From contig NZ_JABVXF010000001.1 in the NCBI RefSeq assembly GCF_013349995.1, forward strand, positions 124,001 through 188,000: a stretch of DNA of 64,000 nucleotides, read 5' to 3'. This DNA comes from Pseudoalteromonas sp. 0303. GTDB taxonomy: Bacteria > Pseudomonadota > Gammaproteobacteria > Enterobacterales > Alteromonadaceae. Within the stretch, counting starts at the first letter, position 1, and the number at the start of each line of letters is the position of its first letter. The position numbers and the translations under genes were made by a program. The notes beneath the pieces were generated by a model that saw nothing but the letters and a program-made list of their open reading frames with translations, ran no database searches and was not told where the DNA came from. Shown here in pieces: positions 1 through 9,056 of the stretch.

Positions 1-1383
1 GAGGCTCAGAAACATCGTTATATAGGTGCTGATGTAACCCGTGATAATCGTTATTTAATAATTGCAGCAAGTACTTCAACTTCAGGTAATAAACTGTTTA
101 TCAAAGATCTAACTAAGCCTGACAGCGAGCTAGTGACTATTTTAGATAACACTGACTCAGATACCTCAATTATTGATAATGACGGCTCGAAACTGTATTT
201 AGTGACTAACTTAAACGCGCCAAATAAACGTGTAGTGACTGTTGATGCTGCTGATCCAAGCCCTGAAAATTGGCAAGATTTAATCCCAGAAACTGATAAT
301 GTGCTTAGCCTTTCAAAAGGCGGTGACTATTTCTTTGCTAAGTATATGGTTGATGCGATTTCGCAAGTAAAACAATACGATAAATCAGGAAAATTAGTAC
401 GCGACATCAGCCTGCCAGGTGTGGGAACTGCATATGGCTTTAGCGGTAAGCACGATGCAGAAACTCTGTATTACTCATTTACAAATTACACTACACCAGG
501 CAATACCTATTCGTTTGATGTTGAATCAGGTAAGTCTGATGTGTACCGCAAGTCGGGCGCTAAATTTAATAGCGAAGAATATATCTCTGAACAAGTGTTC
601 TATACATCAAAAGATGGCACCAAAGTTCCGATGATAATTTCGTACAAAAAGGGCACCGAACTTAACGGTAAAAATCCGACTATTTTATATGGTTATGGTG
701 GCTTTAACGTGAGCCTAACACCAAGCTACAGCCCTACAATTGCGGCATGGCTTGAGCACGGTGGTATCTATGCTGTTGCTAATATTCGTGGTGGTGGCGA
801 ATACGGTAAAGAATGGCATGTAAATGGTACACAGCTTAAGAAACAAAATGTATTTGATGACTTTATTGCTGCGGCTGAGTACTTAAACGAAAAACAATAC
901 AGCTCACCTGATTACCTAGCGGTACGTGGTGGCTCAAATGGTGGCTTATTAGTTGGTGCGGTTATGACACAGCACCCTGAGCTATTTAAAGTTGCGCTTC
1001 CTGCTGTAGGTGTTTTAGATATGCTGCGTTACCACACCTTTACAGCGGGTGCTGGTTGGGCGTATGACTACGGTACGAGTGAACAAAGTAAAGAAATGTT
1101 CGAGTACTTAAAAGGCTATTCACCAGTTCACAATGTAAAAGAGGGTGTTAGCTACCCAGCAACCTTAGTAACAACAGGGGATCATGATGACCGTGTTGTG
1201 CCTGCGCATTCATTTAAGTTTGCAGCAGAGCTACAAGAAAAAGGTGCGAAACAAAATCCGTATCTTATTCGCATTGAAACAAATGCAGGTCATGGTGCAG
1301 GAACACCAACAAGTAAGATCATTGATCAATACGCTGATATTTATGGCTTTACCCTATATAACATGGGTGTTAAATCGCTATAA
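1..1383 (+). CDS. Prolyl oligopeptidase family serine peptidase (S9), 5' end outside the window
   Basis: Cleaves short peptides, classically after proline. The frame is open from base 1, so the N-terminus (signal peptide and much of the beta-propeller) lies upstream and only the last 460 codons are seen. The C-terminal alpha/beta-hydrolase domain is complete: the nucleophile elbow GGSNGG has its Ser at codon 934-936, the acid lies in the GDHDDRV segment and the His in AGHGAG near the end, giving the S9A Ser-Asp-His triad. The upstream part has blade-like repeats expected of the propeller. An in-frame ATG at 133 sits inside the propeller and is not the true start. The gene ends at a bidirectional terminator shared with the convergent DUF481 gene. 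The family call is firm; substrate preference cannot be read. Confidence 0.93.
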   Translation, partial: EAQKHRYIGADVTRDNRYLIIAASTSTSGNKLFIKDLTKPDSELVTILDNTDSDTSIIDNDGSKLYLVTNLNAPNKRVVTVDAADPSPENWQDLIPETDNVLSLSKGGDYFFAKYMVDAISQVKQYDKSGKLVRDISLPGVGTAYGFSGKHDAETLYYSFTNYTTPGNTYSFDVESGKSDVYRKSGAKFNSEEYISEQVFYTSKDGTKVPMIISYKKGTELNGKNPTILYGYGGFNVSLTPSYSPTIAAWLEHGGIYAVANIRGGGEYGKEWHVNGTQLKKQNVFDDFIAAAEYLNEKQYSSPDYLAVRGGSNGGLLVGAVMTQHPELFKVALPAVGVLDMLRYHTFTAGAGWAYDYGTSEQSKEMFEYLKGYSPVHNVKEGVSYPATLVTTGDHDDRVVPAHSFKFAAELQEKGAKQNPYLIRIETNAGHGAGTPTSKIIDQYADIYGFTLYNMGVKSL

Positions 1384-1403
1384 GATATTTTTTAACTAAA
1401 ATG

Positions 1404-1431
1404 AAAACGCCGAGCTAAGCTCGGCGTTTTT
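1404..1431. terminator. Bidirectional rho-independent terminator
   Basis: Stem AAAACGCCGAGC / GCTCGGCGTTTT with a 3-base loop. It has A and T flanks on both sides, so it can serve both the peptidase gene (+) and the convergent DUF481 gene (-). Confidence 0.9.
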
Positions 1432-1451
1432 ATATCGATTGATTGAGATGT

Positions 1452-2543
1452 TTATAAATCGATACCCAGCGCGAAAATCATTTTGTAATCTTCTTTTTCT
1501 GGTACTACACCGTTTTCATCGGCAATCGGGTCAGCCAAATAATCCCATACTAATGACATATCAAAATCAATATCATCGGTGATCTCAAACTCAAACGCAG
1601 CCATCGCATATTGAGAATCTCCACCTGCATCACTGTTTGCAGTTAGATAGCGATAATTAAAGGTAAAATCAATTTTCTTGGTGACTTCAAGCTCGTAATT
1701 AGTGCCGACAAAATATGACCAAGATGAATTTGATTTCTCTTCACCCGTAGTGACAGTATCAAACTCAGTTCTTTGATAAGCAGGGCCTGTTGAAAAATCC
1801 CATTCTGTTTTATCGGTATCCATTACATAGTAACCAACACCGGCACCGAGAGTGTACTTGTTAGCGATATTTTGAAACGGGTCACGGTAGTATTCAAAGA
1901 AGGCTGGACGGAAATACATTTTTTGTGTGTAAAACCAGTCGAAGGTACCATTAGCGCGGATGTTGTTTTTAGTAACTTGTTCATCGCTGGTGGTGCGATA
2001 ACCTAAAAACTCTGCGAGGAAACGGCTAGACGCCGTACGGCGCTTGATATCTGCACGAGCCGAATACTCTGTTTGGTCAGTATTGCCTTTTGATATATCG
2101 GCACCTAGCGATATTTTTACAGTCCATGCACTGAGTTCGCTTTCAGCTGAAGGAGCAATAGAGACTAAATCGCGATAACGGTATTTAGCTTCTTGTTCGC
2201 CAACTTTCACATAACCACCAGAGATATTTAATGTGCCGCTTAGCTCATTACCATCGTTAAAGCGCACAGTATGGTGGCGATCTGAGATGATCATGTAGAC
2301 ATCTTCGCGATCAATAATTAATGTGTCGAGCACATCACTGTCGAACTCAATCTCTTTATCATACATGGAGACTAGCTCGCCTTTGAGCCATTCGCCCGAA
2401 TTCAGCCGTACCCAATCGAAATGAGTGGCATCTTTTATGATTATGCCGCGTTCTTCAAGAAGCGGATCAGGAAGTGATTCTGCACTATAGCAAGCAAATG
2501 AGCTTGCTACAGCAGCACTAATAAGCAGGTATTTTTTGAGCAT
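1452..2543 (-). CDS. DUF481 family outer-membrane beta-barrel protein
   Basis: Predicted secreted outer-membrane protein of 363 residues. The chosen ATG at 2543 begins MLKKYLLISAAVASSFA, a typical signal peptide with likely cleavage after CYSA. An upstream in-frame TTG (2576) would put a non-signal extension in front and has no ribosome site, so it was not used. The first ~120 residues contain a region about surface/ligand presentation (LKGELVSMYDKEIEF and similar short beta motifs). From about residue 140 alternating aromatic strands (WTVKISLGADISKGNTDQ) match the DUF481 (YdiY-like) barrel. It ends with an aromatic-poor but strand-like terminus (MIFALGIDL). Function in the family is poorly known. 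It is monocistronic, between a divergent spacer and the terminator at 1404-1431. Confidence 0.85.
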   Translation of the reverse strand: MLKKYLLISAAVASSFACYSAESLPDPLLEERGIIIKDATHFDWVRLNSGEWLKGELVSMYDKEIEFDSDVLDTLIIDREDVYMIISDRHHTVRFNDGNELSGTLNISGGYVKVGEQEAKYRYRDLVSIAPSAESELSAWTVKISLGADISKGNTDQTEYSARADIKRRTASSRFLAEFLGYRTTSDEQVTKNNIRANGTFDWFYTQKMYFRPAFFEYYRDPFQNIANKYTLGAGVGYYVMDTDKTEWDFSTGPAYQRTEFDTVTTGEEKSNSSWSYFVGTNYELEVTKKIDFTFNYRYLTANSDAGGDSQYAMAAFEFEITDDIDFDMSLVWDYLADPIADENGVVPEKEDYKMIFALGIDL

Positions 2544-2644
2544 TATTTCAATCCATGTTAAATAAAATGCATTCAAGGGGTGAGGTTGATATTACTATAA
2601 CCTGTTTGATTTTAGAACAATTTCAACTGCTGTTCAAAAATTAC

Positions 2645-3940
2645 TTAAGCAGATGGTAAAAACAAGCGCTGATAGGTTTTATAAGCATATTCATCACTCA
2701 TCCCTGATAAGTAGTCACATATTATGCGCATTGCATTATCACCTTGCTGGTGTGCATTTAGCCACATTTCTTGGGTTGTTTCAGGTAATAAGCGCATTGG
2801 GTCGCTGGCAAAAGCACTAAATAACTCAATCAACAGGTTTTGCCCTTTAAATTCAACTTGCTGCATCTTTGGCTCGCGAATTAAACGTTTAAAAACAAAA
2901 TGTTTTAGCACGTTAAGAATTTCGGCAAATTCATCCGGTAGGCTTACTGTGTACTGCAGTATTTCAGATTCGAAATCTGCGTTTTGTACAACTAACTGAG
3001 CGTTAATAATAAAGGTGTTAACCAACTCACCAATAGCGTCTTTACGCTCATACTCGTGATGAGAAAAGAGTCTGGCGGTTATTGAGCTCAAATGGGTGGT
3101 TAGCCAAGCAGAGTCAAGCTCTTGCAACTGTACAAGGGCATGGTTTTGCCAATCAGCCAGCGTTAAAACTTCTGTAGCTATGGCATCTTCTAAATCGTGA
3201 ACGGCATACGCAATGTCGTCAGCTAATTCCATAATTGCTGAGTCTATCGATTTGTAATGGGTTTTAGCTCTAAACTCATCAACCTTATAATGACTACTCA
3301 GCAGCGCTTTATCGTTATTCGACAGTGGCTCAATGATCCAATCGAAAACATCTTTATCGTCTTTATATAAGCCTTTGGCTGGTCGCCAATGGTCAGCTTT
3401 AATAAAACTACGTTGCTCACTCAAAGGTGGAATGCTGTGCCACAAATCATCAATAAAGGCTGGATATTTAATAAAGCCTAATAAGGTGCGTCTGGTTAAG
3501 TTCATGCCATAGCCATTTGAATAGGGCTCAAGCTTAGACACAATTCTTAATGTTTGGGCGTTACCTTCAAAGCCACCATGCTCACGCATCATGTAATTTA
3601 ATGCTATTTCACCACCATGACCAAAAGGAGGGTGGCCAATATCATGAGCAAGGCATAATGTTTCGAGTAGGCTACCGCTCGGAAAATTCGTAAATTCAGG
3701 GTGCTGCTTTTTTAGATGACGTAATAAACCACTGCCAATTTGAGCAACTTCTAAAGAATGGGTCAGACGGGTTCGGTAAAAATCATTCAAGCCAATACCC
3801 ATAATTTGGGTTTTAGCCTGTAACCGCCTAAAGGCTGCGGCGTGGATGATTCGAGAGCGGTCAACTTGCCAAGCTGAGCGGTTATCGTTTGGACGATATT
3901 TTTGCTGATCAATAATGCGAGCTTGCCAAGATTGGCACAT
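2645..3940 (-). CDS. dGTPase-like HD-domain deoxynucleotide triphosphohydrolase (type 2)
   Basis: Predicted cytosolic metal-dependent enzyme that hydrolyses dNTPs to deoxynucleoside and triphosphate. The 431-residue length fits the shorter dGTPase-like group rather than the ~505-residue Escherichia coli Dgt. Visible HD-domain ligands are the His in RLTHSLEVAQIG, the His-Asp pair in LAHDIGHPPFGHGGE and the later Asp in ELADDIAYAVHD. The N-terminal DRSRIIHAAAFRRLQ segment is diagnostic of the family. The ATG at 3940 has an AGGTAGG ribosome site. Members maintain dNTP pools and some restrict phage replication by depleting dNTPs; nothing in the neighbourhood argues for a defence role here. It stands alone, divergent from the glucosaminidase gene. 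Confidence 0.92.
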   Translation of the reverse strand: MCQSWQARIIDQQKYRPNDNRSAWQVDRSRIIHAAAFRRLQAKTQIMGIGLNDFYRTRLTHSLEVAQIGSGLLRHLKKQHPEFTNFPSGSLLETLCLAHDIGHPPFGHGGEIALNYMMREHGGFEGNAQTLRIVSKLEPYSNGYGMNLTRRTLLGFIKYPAFIDDLWHSIPPLSEQRSFIKADHWRPAKGLYKDDKDVFDWIIEPLSNNDKALLSSHYKVDEFRAKTHYKSIDSAIMELADDIAYAVHDLEDAIATEVLTLADWQNHALVQLQELDSAWLTTHLSSITARLFSHHEYERKDAIGELVNTFIINAQLVVQNADFESEILQYTVSLPDEFAEILNVLKHFVFKRLIREPKMQQVEFKGQNLLIELFSAFASDPMRLLPETTQEMWLNAHQQGDNAMRIICDYLSGMSDEYAYKTYQRLFLPSA

Positions 3941-4142
3941 AAAAATAACCTACCTTTTTCTCGTTTGCTTGCTGTTCAGTATACGCAAGCGCTTGAAAAT
4001 TGCGAGTAAATTGGCACTAAATCACGCTATTTTGGTAAAGGTTTAGGTAATTTTCTTAGGGCAAATTCGCCAAAAATAGAGGGTTTTGGTATACTTCGCC
4101 TTTGTGTGTGCGTGACGTTACCGCACATGAGTAGTAGTTTAT

Positions 4143-4973
4143 ATGAGAGAATACATGCTTAATTACGTTTTTCGAGCTTTACTTGCTGCTTTTTTTGCAT
4201 GGGCGTTGTTATCGCCATTTGTAGATAAAGAAGTAGTAGAAAGTGGGTCTGAACAATCGCAGACAACGCCAAAAGGGACCCAGCGCGTAATCAAAAAAGA
4301 AAAGCCATTACATAATGTGAAACTGCCAGATTTTGCAGCTTTTACTGATGTGAAAGAAAAGAAACATGCATTTTTTGATTTTATTCGCCCTCATGTTGAG
4401 GCCGAAAATAAAAAGATTCTACAGCAGCGTGCGACTTTAGAAATCGCGCGCATGATGCTGGAGTACAATGAGCCACTAAGTAGCAAGCAGCAAGCAGATA
4501 TTAAAAAAATACTGACAAGCTACAAGTTGCCAACCACCATAGATACTTTGCCGCTTACCCAGGCACTACGTCGTGTTGATATCATTCCTAAAGAGCTTGC
4601 GCTAATGCAAGCAGCTAATGAATCAGCATGGGGTACATCACGCTTTGCACGCATTGGTTTAAATTTTTTCGGCCAGTGGTGTTACAAAAAGGGTTGCGGC
4701 ATGGTGCCTCGTCGCCGTGCTAACGAAGCAGCCCATGAAGTGACGGCTTTTAAATCGGTACGTGCGGCTGTAAGTTCATATTTTAAAAATATTAATACCC
4801 ATGCAGCGTATAAAGATTTAAGATCAATTCGTGCTGATTTACGTCGCCAGCAAAAGCCAATTGATGCAACTAAGCTAACGCAAGGCTTGTTGTCTTATTC
4901 GGAGCGCGGTGAAGCGTATATTGAAGAATTAAATAAAATGATAAATCAAAATAGAGCTTACTTTGATGAATAA
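4143..4973 (+). CDS. Bax-like glucosaminidase-domain protein
   Basis: Probable cell-wall hydrolase of 276 residues. A hydrophobic N-terminal segment (residues ~5-25, VFRALLAAFFAWALLSPF) acts as a signal or inner-membrane anchor. A charged linker follows, then a glucosaminidase (PF01832) domain at ~150-270 with the family motif LMQAANESAWGTSRFA containing the presumed catalytic Glu, followed by NFFGQWC and the YSERGEAYIEE C-terminal signature as in Bax. Two in-frame ATGs are possible. The second (4155) has GAGAGA at a good distance and gives the tidier signal sequence; the first is annotated here. The last codons overlap the start of the next gene by 8 bases, so the two are probably co-translated. 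Confidence 0.85.
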   Translation: MREYMLNYVFRALLAAFFAWALLSPFVDKEVVESGSEQSQTTPKGTQRVIKKEKPLHNVKLPDFAAFTDVKEKKHAFFDFIRPHVEAENKKILQQRATLEIARMMLEYNEPLSSKQQADIKKILTSYKLPTTIDTLPLTQALRRVDIIPKELALMQAANESAWGTSRFARIGLNFFGQWCYKKGCGMVPRRRANEAAHEVTAFKSVRAAVSSYFKNINTHAAYKDLRSIRADLRRQQKPIDATKLTQGLLSYSERGEAYIEELNKMINQNRAYFDE

Positions 4974-5634
4974 ACTCCTTCCATGGTTAAAAGCAGCAAC
5001 CATCGCGGTTGCGCTAGGTGCAGTTGCTTCAAAGGCCGCTGCAACAGAATTTGTTGTTGCCTATGATGGCTTTTACGATCGCTTGAAAGTTGTTAATAAA
5101 GGCGAGTTTCAATACGCTCAAGTTAACTTTTATTTGTCTGATATTGCTAGCAACGAAGTATGCACAATTAAATCAGGTAAAATAATTACAGAAAAACAAG
5201 AGTTTGACCTAACTTATACAGATAAGGCTCAACTACTTTTACCATTCGATAAGCAGCTTGATACAGATAAAGCCGTAATAGTTGTTCAACCAGAAAATCC
5301 AAAACATGAATGCCAGTTAAAGTTACAAATTGAAGCAACGGATCTGGCTGATTTTGAACTCAGTAAAGCGAACTTATATACGTTAAATGAAGAATTTGAC
5401 GAGCTTTTATCTGATTTGTCAGGCTTTTTTGTTAGCAAATTAATGTGGTTTTTACTGCCTGAACAACAAGGTGTTGTTCTTAAATTTAATGGCCAAGATG
5501 CTATTTCGGCAAATGACGTTAGCTGTAAAGAGCAGCGTTGTTCAATAAAAGTAACAGACGACTGGCAAGACGATAACACAGTGCTTAGCAGTCATGCTGA
5601 GCTTATCAGCGCCACACCGTGGATTGTTAAATAG
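4966..5634 (+). CDS. Secreted DUF2987-type protein
   Basis: 222-residue exported protein of unknown function. The ATG at 4966 lies within the end of the glucosaminidase gene and starts MNKLLPWLKAATIAVALGA, a signal peptide with probable cleavage after SKAAA. A TTG one codon earlier is possible but unlikely. The mature part opens EFVVAYDGFYDRLKVVNKG, which resembles the DUF2987 family of Shewanella and Pseudoalteromonas. It has two Cys pairs (C in NEVCTI and HECQL; C in DVSCKEQRCS) that could form periplasmic disulfides. Tight coupling to the Bax-like gene hints at an envelope role, but no enzymatic motif is visible. A terminator follows at 5669-5696. Confidence 0.75.
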   Translation: MNKLLPWLKAATIAVALGAVASKAAATEFVVAYDGFYDRLKVVNKGEFQYAQVNFYLSDIASNEVCTIKSGKIITEKQEFDLTYTDKAQLLLPFDKQLDTDKAVIVVQPENPKHECQLKLQIEATDLADFELSKANLYTLNEEFDELLSDLSGFFVSKLMWFLLPEQQGVVLKFNGQDAISANDVSCKEQRCSIKVTDDWQDDNTVLSSHAELISATPWIVK

Positions 5635-5668
5635 CGACCATATATTGGTAAAAGCGTTTAAACATCGA

Positions 5669-5696
5669 CAAAAGGGACCTTATTAGGTCCTTTTTT
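5669..5696 (+). terminator. Rho-independent terminator
   Basis: Hairpin AAAGGGACCT / AGGTCCTTTT with loop TATT, followed by a run of six T, directly after the DUF2987-type gene. Confidence 0.85.
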
Positions 5697-6039
5697 CGTT
5701 GTGAAGCCGATAGTTCTTATGTCTCTTTTTTTAAAGAGTTGCCTCGGTATTTTGGTTTAGCATCAAAATCTGAAACTCATCGTAAGCAGTGCAGTTACTT
5801 TGACTATTTATTTTATCTACATTATTCCCTTTAACTCATATCTTTTCTAACTATTTGTATTGCTGTGCATTTAAGAATTAGCGTATTTTTAGATCTGAAA
5901 ACAGTATGAAAATATGCGTTTTTACTGATTGTTTCTTGCTATAGATAAAAGGTTTAATTTTATTTTAGCACCCTTATTTTTACTTAATTATTAAGTGCTA
6001 ACCTTCTATTTTTAAATGATTTTTCAAGAATTAAAAATA
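5697..6039. other. AT-rich spacer, no gene seen
   Basis: Between the terminator at 5669-5696 and the FNR-like box ahead of ppk2 there is no credible reading frame on either strand. The region becomes very AT-rich toward 6000, consistent with a promoter area for ppk2, but I cannot fix a single -35/-10 pair. Confidence 0.6.
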
Positions 6040-6053
6040 TAGATTTAGATCAA
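6040..6053. promoter_or_regulatory. Candidate FNR box upstream of ppk2
   Basis: TAGAT-TTAG-ATCAA matches the FNR consensus TTGAT-N4-ATCAA at 9 of 10 positions and lies 78 bases before the ppk2 ATG. Similar boxes precede uspE, ccoH and ccoN in this window, and an FNR gene is present. Binding is inferred. Confidence 0.5.
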
Positions 6054-6130
6054 ATTACTTAGCAATAACTGGCTTAAAGTAAAACTATAAAGATCTCAAT
6101 ATAGGTAGTTATAGTTTAAAAGGAGTCGTT

Positions 6131-7024
6131 ATGCAGACAGTCAATGTCGAACCTGTATCAGTTAAACAACAGAAATTAGCCGAAGCCAATGCGAAGCAGG
6201 ATGTGGTTTTTGATCTAAATGTTAAAAACCCAAGCTTAAAGTGGAATGCTGACGGTAAATACCCATATAAACGCAAAATGGACGTAGTTGAATACGAGCG
6301 CCATAAACACGAACTGCAAATCGAGCTTTTAAAAATGCAAGGCTGGGTAAAAGAGACCAACCAGCAAATTGTGATTTTATTTGAAGGTCGAGATGCGGCG
6401 GGTAAAGGTGGCACTATTAAGCGCTTTATGGAGCATTTAAACCCTCGTGGGGCGCACGTAGTGGCTTTAGAAAAACCATCTGCAAGAGAGCGTGATCAAT
6501 GGTACTTTCAGCGTTACATTAACCACCTGCCAACAAAGGGTGAAATTATATTATTTGACCGTTCTTGGTATAACCGAGCCGGTGTTGAGAAGGTAATGGG
6601 ATTTTGTGATGATCACGAATATTTAGAGTTTATGCGTCAAACACCTCAACTTGAACGTATGTTGGTGAATAGCGGTATTAAGCTATTTAAATATTGGTTT
6701 TCGGTCAGCAGAGAAGAGCAATTTAGACGCTTTAAATCGCGCCAAAATGACCCGCTCAAACAATGGAAGCTAAGCCCAGTTGATATGGCATCATTGGCTA
6801 AATGGCATGATTATAGTGATGCCAAAGATGCCATGATGTTTCATACCCATACTAAGGATGCACCTTGGACACAAATTCGATCTGACGATAAAAAGCGCGG
6901 GCGAATCAACTGCATGCGTCATTTCTTAAGCTGTTTGGATTACCCAGAAAAAGATCACGAAATTGTGAATCGTCTAGACCCGCTTATTGTCACCGAACCA
7001 ACCCGCATGTCTGCACGTCAGTAA
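6131..7024 (+). CDS. ppk2: Polyphosphate kinase 2 (PPK2 class I)
   Basis: Cytosolic kinase that uses inorganic polyphosphate to phosphorylate nucleoside diphosphates (or the reverse). The 297 residues form a single PPK2 domain: Walker A GRDAAGKGG at residues 86-94, Walker B and lid motif DRSWYNRAG at 143-151, and the FKSRQNDPLKQWKLSP segment typical of the family. The ATG at 6131 has a strong AAAGGAG ribosome site. A small Lys/Ala-rich gene follows after 11 bases with its own AAAGGAG, so both form a two-gene operon closed by the terminator at 7357-7391. The FNR-like box 78 bases upstream suggests oxygen-responsive expression. Class (single domain, NDP kinase) is inferred from length and motifs; the preferred nucleotide cannot be read. 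Confidence 0.95.
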   Translation: MQTVNVEPVSVKQQKLAEANAKQDVVFDLNVKNPSLKWNADGKYPYKRKMDVVEYERHKHELQIELLKMQGWVKETNQQIVILFEGRDAAGKGGTIKRFMEHLNPRGAHVVALEKPSARERDQWYFQRYINHLPTKGEIILFDRSWYNRAGVEKVMGFCDDHEYLEFMRQTPQLERMLVNSGIKLFKYWFSVSREEQFRRFKSRQNDPLKQWKLSPVDMASLAKWHDYSDAKDAMMFHTHTKDAPWTQIRSDDKKRGRINCMRHFLSCLDYPEKDHEIVNRLDPLIVTEPTRMSARQ

Positions 7025-7035
7025 AGGAGAATACT

Positions 7036-7350
7036 ATGCAAAATTCACAGTCAGTATTTGAGAAGCGTCTTGCTAAGCTCGAAAAAATTCTCGAAAAGAG
7101 TAAAAAAGAAGTGGCTAGAACCACTGAACTTGCAAAAGATGCAGCACTTAAAGCACAAGCAGCTGTAGAGTGCGCTAGTGAAGCAGAGAACCTAGCCGAA
7201 AATGCTAAAAAGCGCTTGAAAGCAGCTAAAAAGCAATTAAAAGAGGCCAAAGTGTTAAAAATAGCGCAGAAAAATGCGTCGAAAAAGTCGGCAATAAAAC
7301 GTGCTAAACGAATGGCAAAGAATAAAAAAGCTAAAACTAAAAGCGCTTAA
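7036..7350 (+). CDS. Small Lys/Ala-rich helical protein co-transcribed with ppk2
   Basis: 104 residues, no family recognised. The first ~75 residues (FEKRLAKLEKILEKSKKEVA, then AKDAALKAQAAVE) are built almost only from Ala, Lys, Glu, Leu and Gln, and should form a long coiled-coil or phasin-like helix. The last ~30 are extremely basic (KKSAIKRAKRMAKNKKAK), resembling histone H1-like tails. There is no signal peptide or membrane segment, so it is cytosolic. It has a strong AAAGGAG site 11 bases after ppk2 and shares its terminator. An anion-rich partner such as polyphosphate or DNA is a reasonable inference from charge and context; this is not shown by the sequence. Low-complexity composition makes homology hard to judge, but start, stop and translation signals support a real gene. 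Confidence 0.8.
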   Translation: MQNSQSVFEKRLAKLEKILEKSKKEVARTTELAKDAALKAQAAVECASEAENLAENAKKRLKAAKKQLKEAKVLKIAQKNASKKSAIKRAKRMAKNKKAKTKSA

Positions 7351-7356
7351 AGTTAA

Positions 7357-7391
7357 CAAAGGGCACAGGGCTCATGTGCCCTTTGTTTTTT
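7357..7391 (+). terminator. Rho-independent terminator of the ppk2 operon
   Basis: Perfect 10-bp stem CAAAGGGCAC / GTGCCCTTTG with a 9-base loop, followed by TTTTT. Confidence 0.92.
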
Positions 7392-7468
7392 ATTAAGCGT
7401 ATAGCTGGACATTTTTACGATTCTCGATATGCTAAACCTTACTTTTTCAGGGACTTAAAAGCATCTTA

Positions 7469-7888
7469 ATGAAAACTTCAGCGCCTATTTTTGTTATTTT
7501 ACTGCTATGTTCAGCTTGTAGCAGTCATTCACCTATCAACCAAGAAATGCAAACTAAGTTGCAAGGCTCATGGCAGTCAACAAATAGCCCAGTTTGTGAA
7601 GCTAATTTTCATACCATAACGTTTAAAAATAAAACATTAGAAATCTCTTATGATGAGCAGGGCTATATTTCCGCGTCTGAAGCGAGAAAAACCTTCGTTT
7701 ATAATATTCTCTCAGCAGAGAAAAATTTAATCCGTGTGCAGCTTGAAAATGAAACTCGCTTAGATAAAAAGGGCAAGCCAGTAGTTTGGCATCTTAAACC
7801 ACTTAGAAATGATAAATACTGTTGGGGCAGAGATGATTGGCCTGACCTTGCTTGTACAGCTTCTCGTTACAAATGCACAGTAAAATAA
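7469..7888 (+). CDS. Putative lipoprotein of unknown function
   Basis: 139 residues. The N-terminus MKTSAPIFVILLLCSACSS is a lipoprotein-type signal with the acylated Cys probably at 17; the lipobox L-C-S-A-C is slightly atypical at -3. The mature part opens with LQGSW, as in small lipocalin-like beta proteins, and contains four further Cys residues (PVCEAN, KYCWG, LACTA, YKCTV) that could make two disulfides. I do not recognise the family. It is a single gene between the ppk2 operon terminator and the ttcA promoter, with no partner suggested by context. Confidence 0.7.
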   Translation: MKTSAPIFVILLLCSACSSHSPINQEMQTKLQGSWQSTNSPVCEANFHTITFKNKTLEISYDEQGYISASEARKTFVYNILSAEKNLIRVQLENETRLDKKGKPVVWHLKPLRNDKYCWGRDDWPDLACTASRYKCTVK

Positions 7889-7964
7889 ATCAGCAGTTAG
7901 TTTACAGAGGTCAGAAAATTAGAGCTTTCAGCCTATAAATTCATAAACCTTTGAGTCTATTCCC

Positions 7965-8008
7965 AAAGCGCTTCGCTTTACGTGGTATATCTACGAGTGA
8001 AGCGCTTT
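7965..8008. repeat. Inverted repeat between lipoprotein gene and ttcA
   Basis: Perfect 10-bp arms AAAGCGCTTC / GAAGCGCTTT separated by 24 bases. There is no T run after it, so it is not a classical terminator. It could be a REP-like element or a 3'-end stabilising hairpin of the lipoprotein mRNA. Confidence 0.6.
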
Positions 8009-8028
8009 AATTATCCCATGCTAATCAT

Positions 8029-8072
8029 TTCAACTCGCTTAAAAAGTCCGTATAATCCACGCCGGACTTTTT
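8029..8072 (+). promoter_or_regulatory. ttcA promoter embedded in a terminator-like hairpin
   Basis: TTCAAC (8029-8034) and a perfect TATAAT (8051-8056) are 16 bases apart and predict a start near 8063, 52 bases before ttcA. The -10 box lies in the loop of an inverted repeat AAAAAGTCCG (8041-8050) / CGGACTTTTT (8063-8072), which on the + strand also looks like a terminator for upstream transcription. Confidence 0.65.
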
Positions 8073-8114
8073 ACTATGAAACATGGCTTACAAAAGCCTG
8101 TATGAGCAGAGCAA

Positions 8115-9008
8115 ATGAATCAAACTGATACTAGAAAAGAAACTCTTGAATTTAATAAACTTCAAAAGCGTCTAAGAAGGCATGTTGGTAATGCGATTAC
8201 TGATTACAACATGATTGAAGACGGTGATGTTGTTATGGCATGTATCAGTGGTGGTAAAGATTCTTTTGCAATGCTAGATATTTTGCTTAATTTACAAAAA
8301 GCAGCGCCGATTAAATTTGAAGTGATTGCAGTAAACCTTGATCAGAAGCAACCTGGTTTTCCTGAGCACATTTTGCCTGATTACTTTGAAACGCTAAATA
8401 TTCCGTATTACATCGTTGATAAAGATACTTACTCAGTAGTAAAAGAAAAAGTACCAGAGGGCAAAACAACCTGTGGTCTGTGTTCACGACTTCGTCGCGG
8501 CACACTTTATTCATTTGCAGAAAAAATTGGTGCAACCAAACTAGCACTTGGTCATCACATGGATGATATCGTTGAGACAATGTTCTTAAATATGTTCCAT
8601 GGTTCACGACTAAAAGCGATGCCACCAAAATTGCGCTCTGATGATGAACGTAACGTGGTAATCCGTCCGTTGTCATATTGCCGTGAAAAAGATTTAATTA
8701 AATACGCTGAGCACAAAGACTTCCCAATTATTCCTTGTAATTTATGTGGCTCACAAGAAAACTTACAGCGTCAATCAATCAAAGCCATGTTGACTGAGTG
8801 GGATAAGAAAACTCCAGGTCGTGTTGAGAGTATCTTTAAGTCTTTACAAAATGTTAGTCCAAGCCAGCTTGCAGACAGAAACTTATTTGATTTTGAAAAT
8901 TTACCCCTTGATCGAGAAGGCAATCGTGAAAGCTATGACTTTAGCGAGGCGGTGGTCTCATCAACAAACATTGATGAATCATTATTTATTGATGTAACAA
9001 ATATATAA
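8115..9008 (+). CDS. ttcA: tRNA 2-thiocytidine(32) synthetase TtcA
   Basis: ATP- and iron-sulfur-dependent enzyme that thiolates C32 of tRNA. The 297 residues carry the PP-loop SGGKDS at 45-50 and the cluster-binding pair C120-x2-C123 in [13 protein letters not shown] further CNLC (C208, C211) is typical of TtcA and separates it from TilS and MnmA. Length and motif order agree with the Escherichia coli enzyme. The ATG at 8115 follows GAGCAGAGCAA, a weak but acceptable site. The gene ends at a bidirectional terminator shared with uspE. Proximity to uspE and fnr is a conserved gammaproteobacterial arrangement. Confidence 0.97.
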   Translation: MNQTDTRKETLEFNKLQKRLRRHVGNAITDYNMIEDGDVVMACISGGKDSFAMLDILLNLQKAAPIKFEVIAVNLDQKQPGFPEHILPDYFETLNIPYYIVDKDTYSVVKEKVPEGKTTCGLCSRLRRGTLYSFAEKIGATKLALGHHMDDIVETMFLNMFHGSRLKAMPPKLRSDDERNVVIRPLSYCREKDLIKYAEHKDFPIIPCNLCGSQENLQRQSIKAMLTEWDKKTPGRVESIFKSLQNVSPSQLADRNLFDFENLPLDREGNRESYDFSEAVVSSTNIDESLFIDVTNI

Positions 9009-9013
9009 AAAGA

Positions 9014-9039
9014 AAAAAGCCCCAAACTGGGGCTTTTTT
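9014..9039. terminator. Bidirectional rho-independent terminator between ttcA and uspE
   Basis: Stem AAAAAGCCCCA / TGGGGCTTTTT with loop AAC. It has T runs in both directions and serves the convergent genes ttcA (+) and uspE (-). Confidence 0.93.
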
Positions 9040-9056
9040 AATGCATATTTAAAAGG

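Noticed and set aside
2645-3940. dGTPase-like gene as an anti-phage defence system
   Set aside because: Some family members are defensive, but here it is alone among housekeeping genes, so a dNTP-pool role is the simpler reading.
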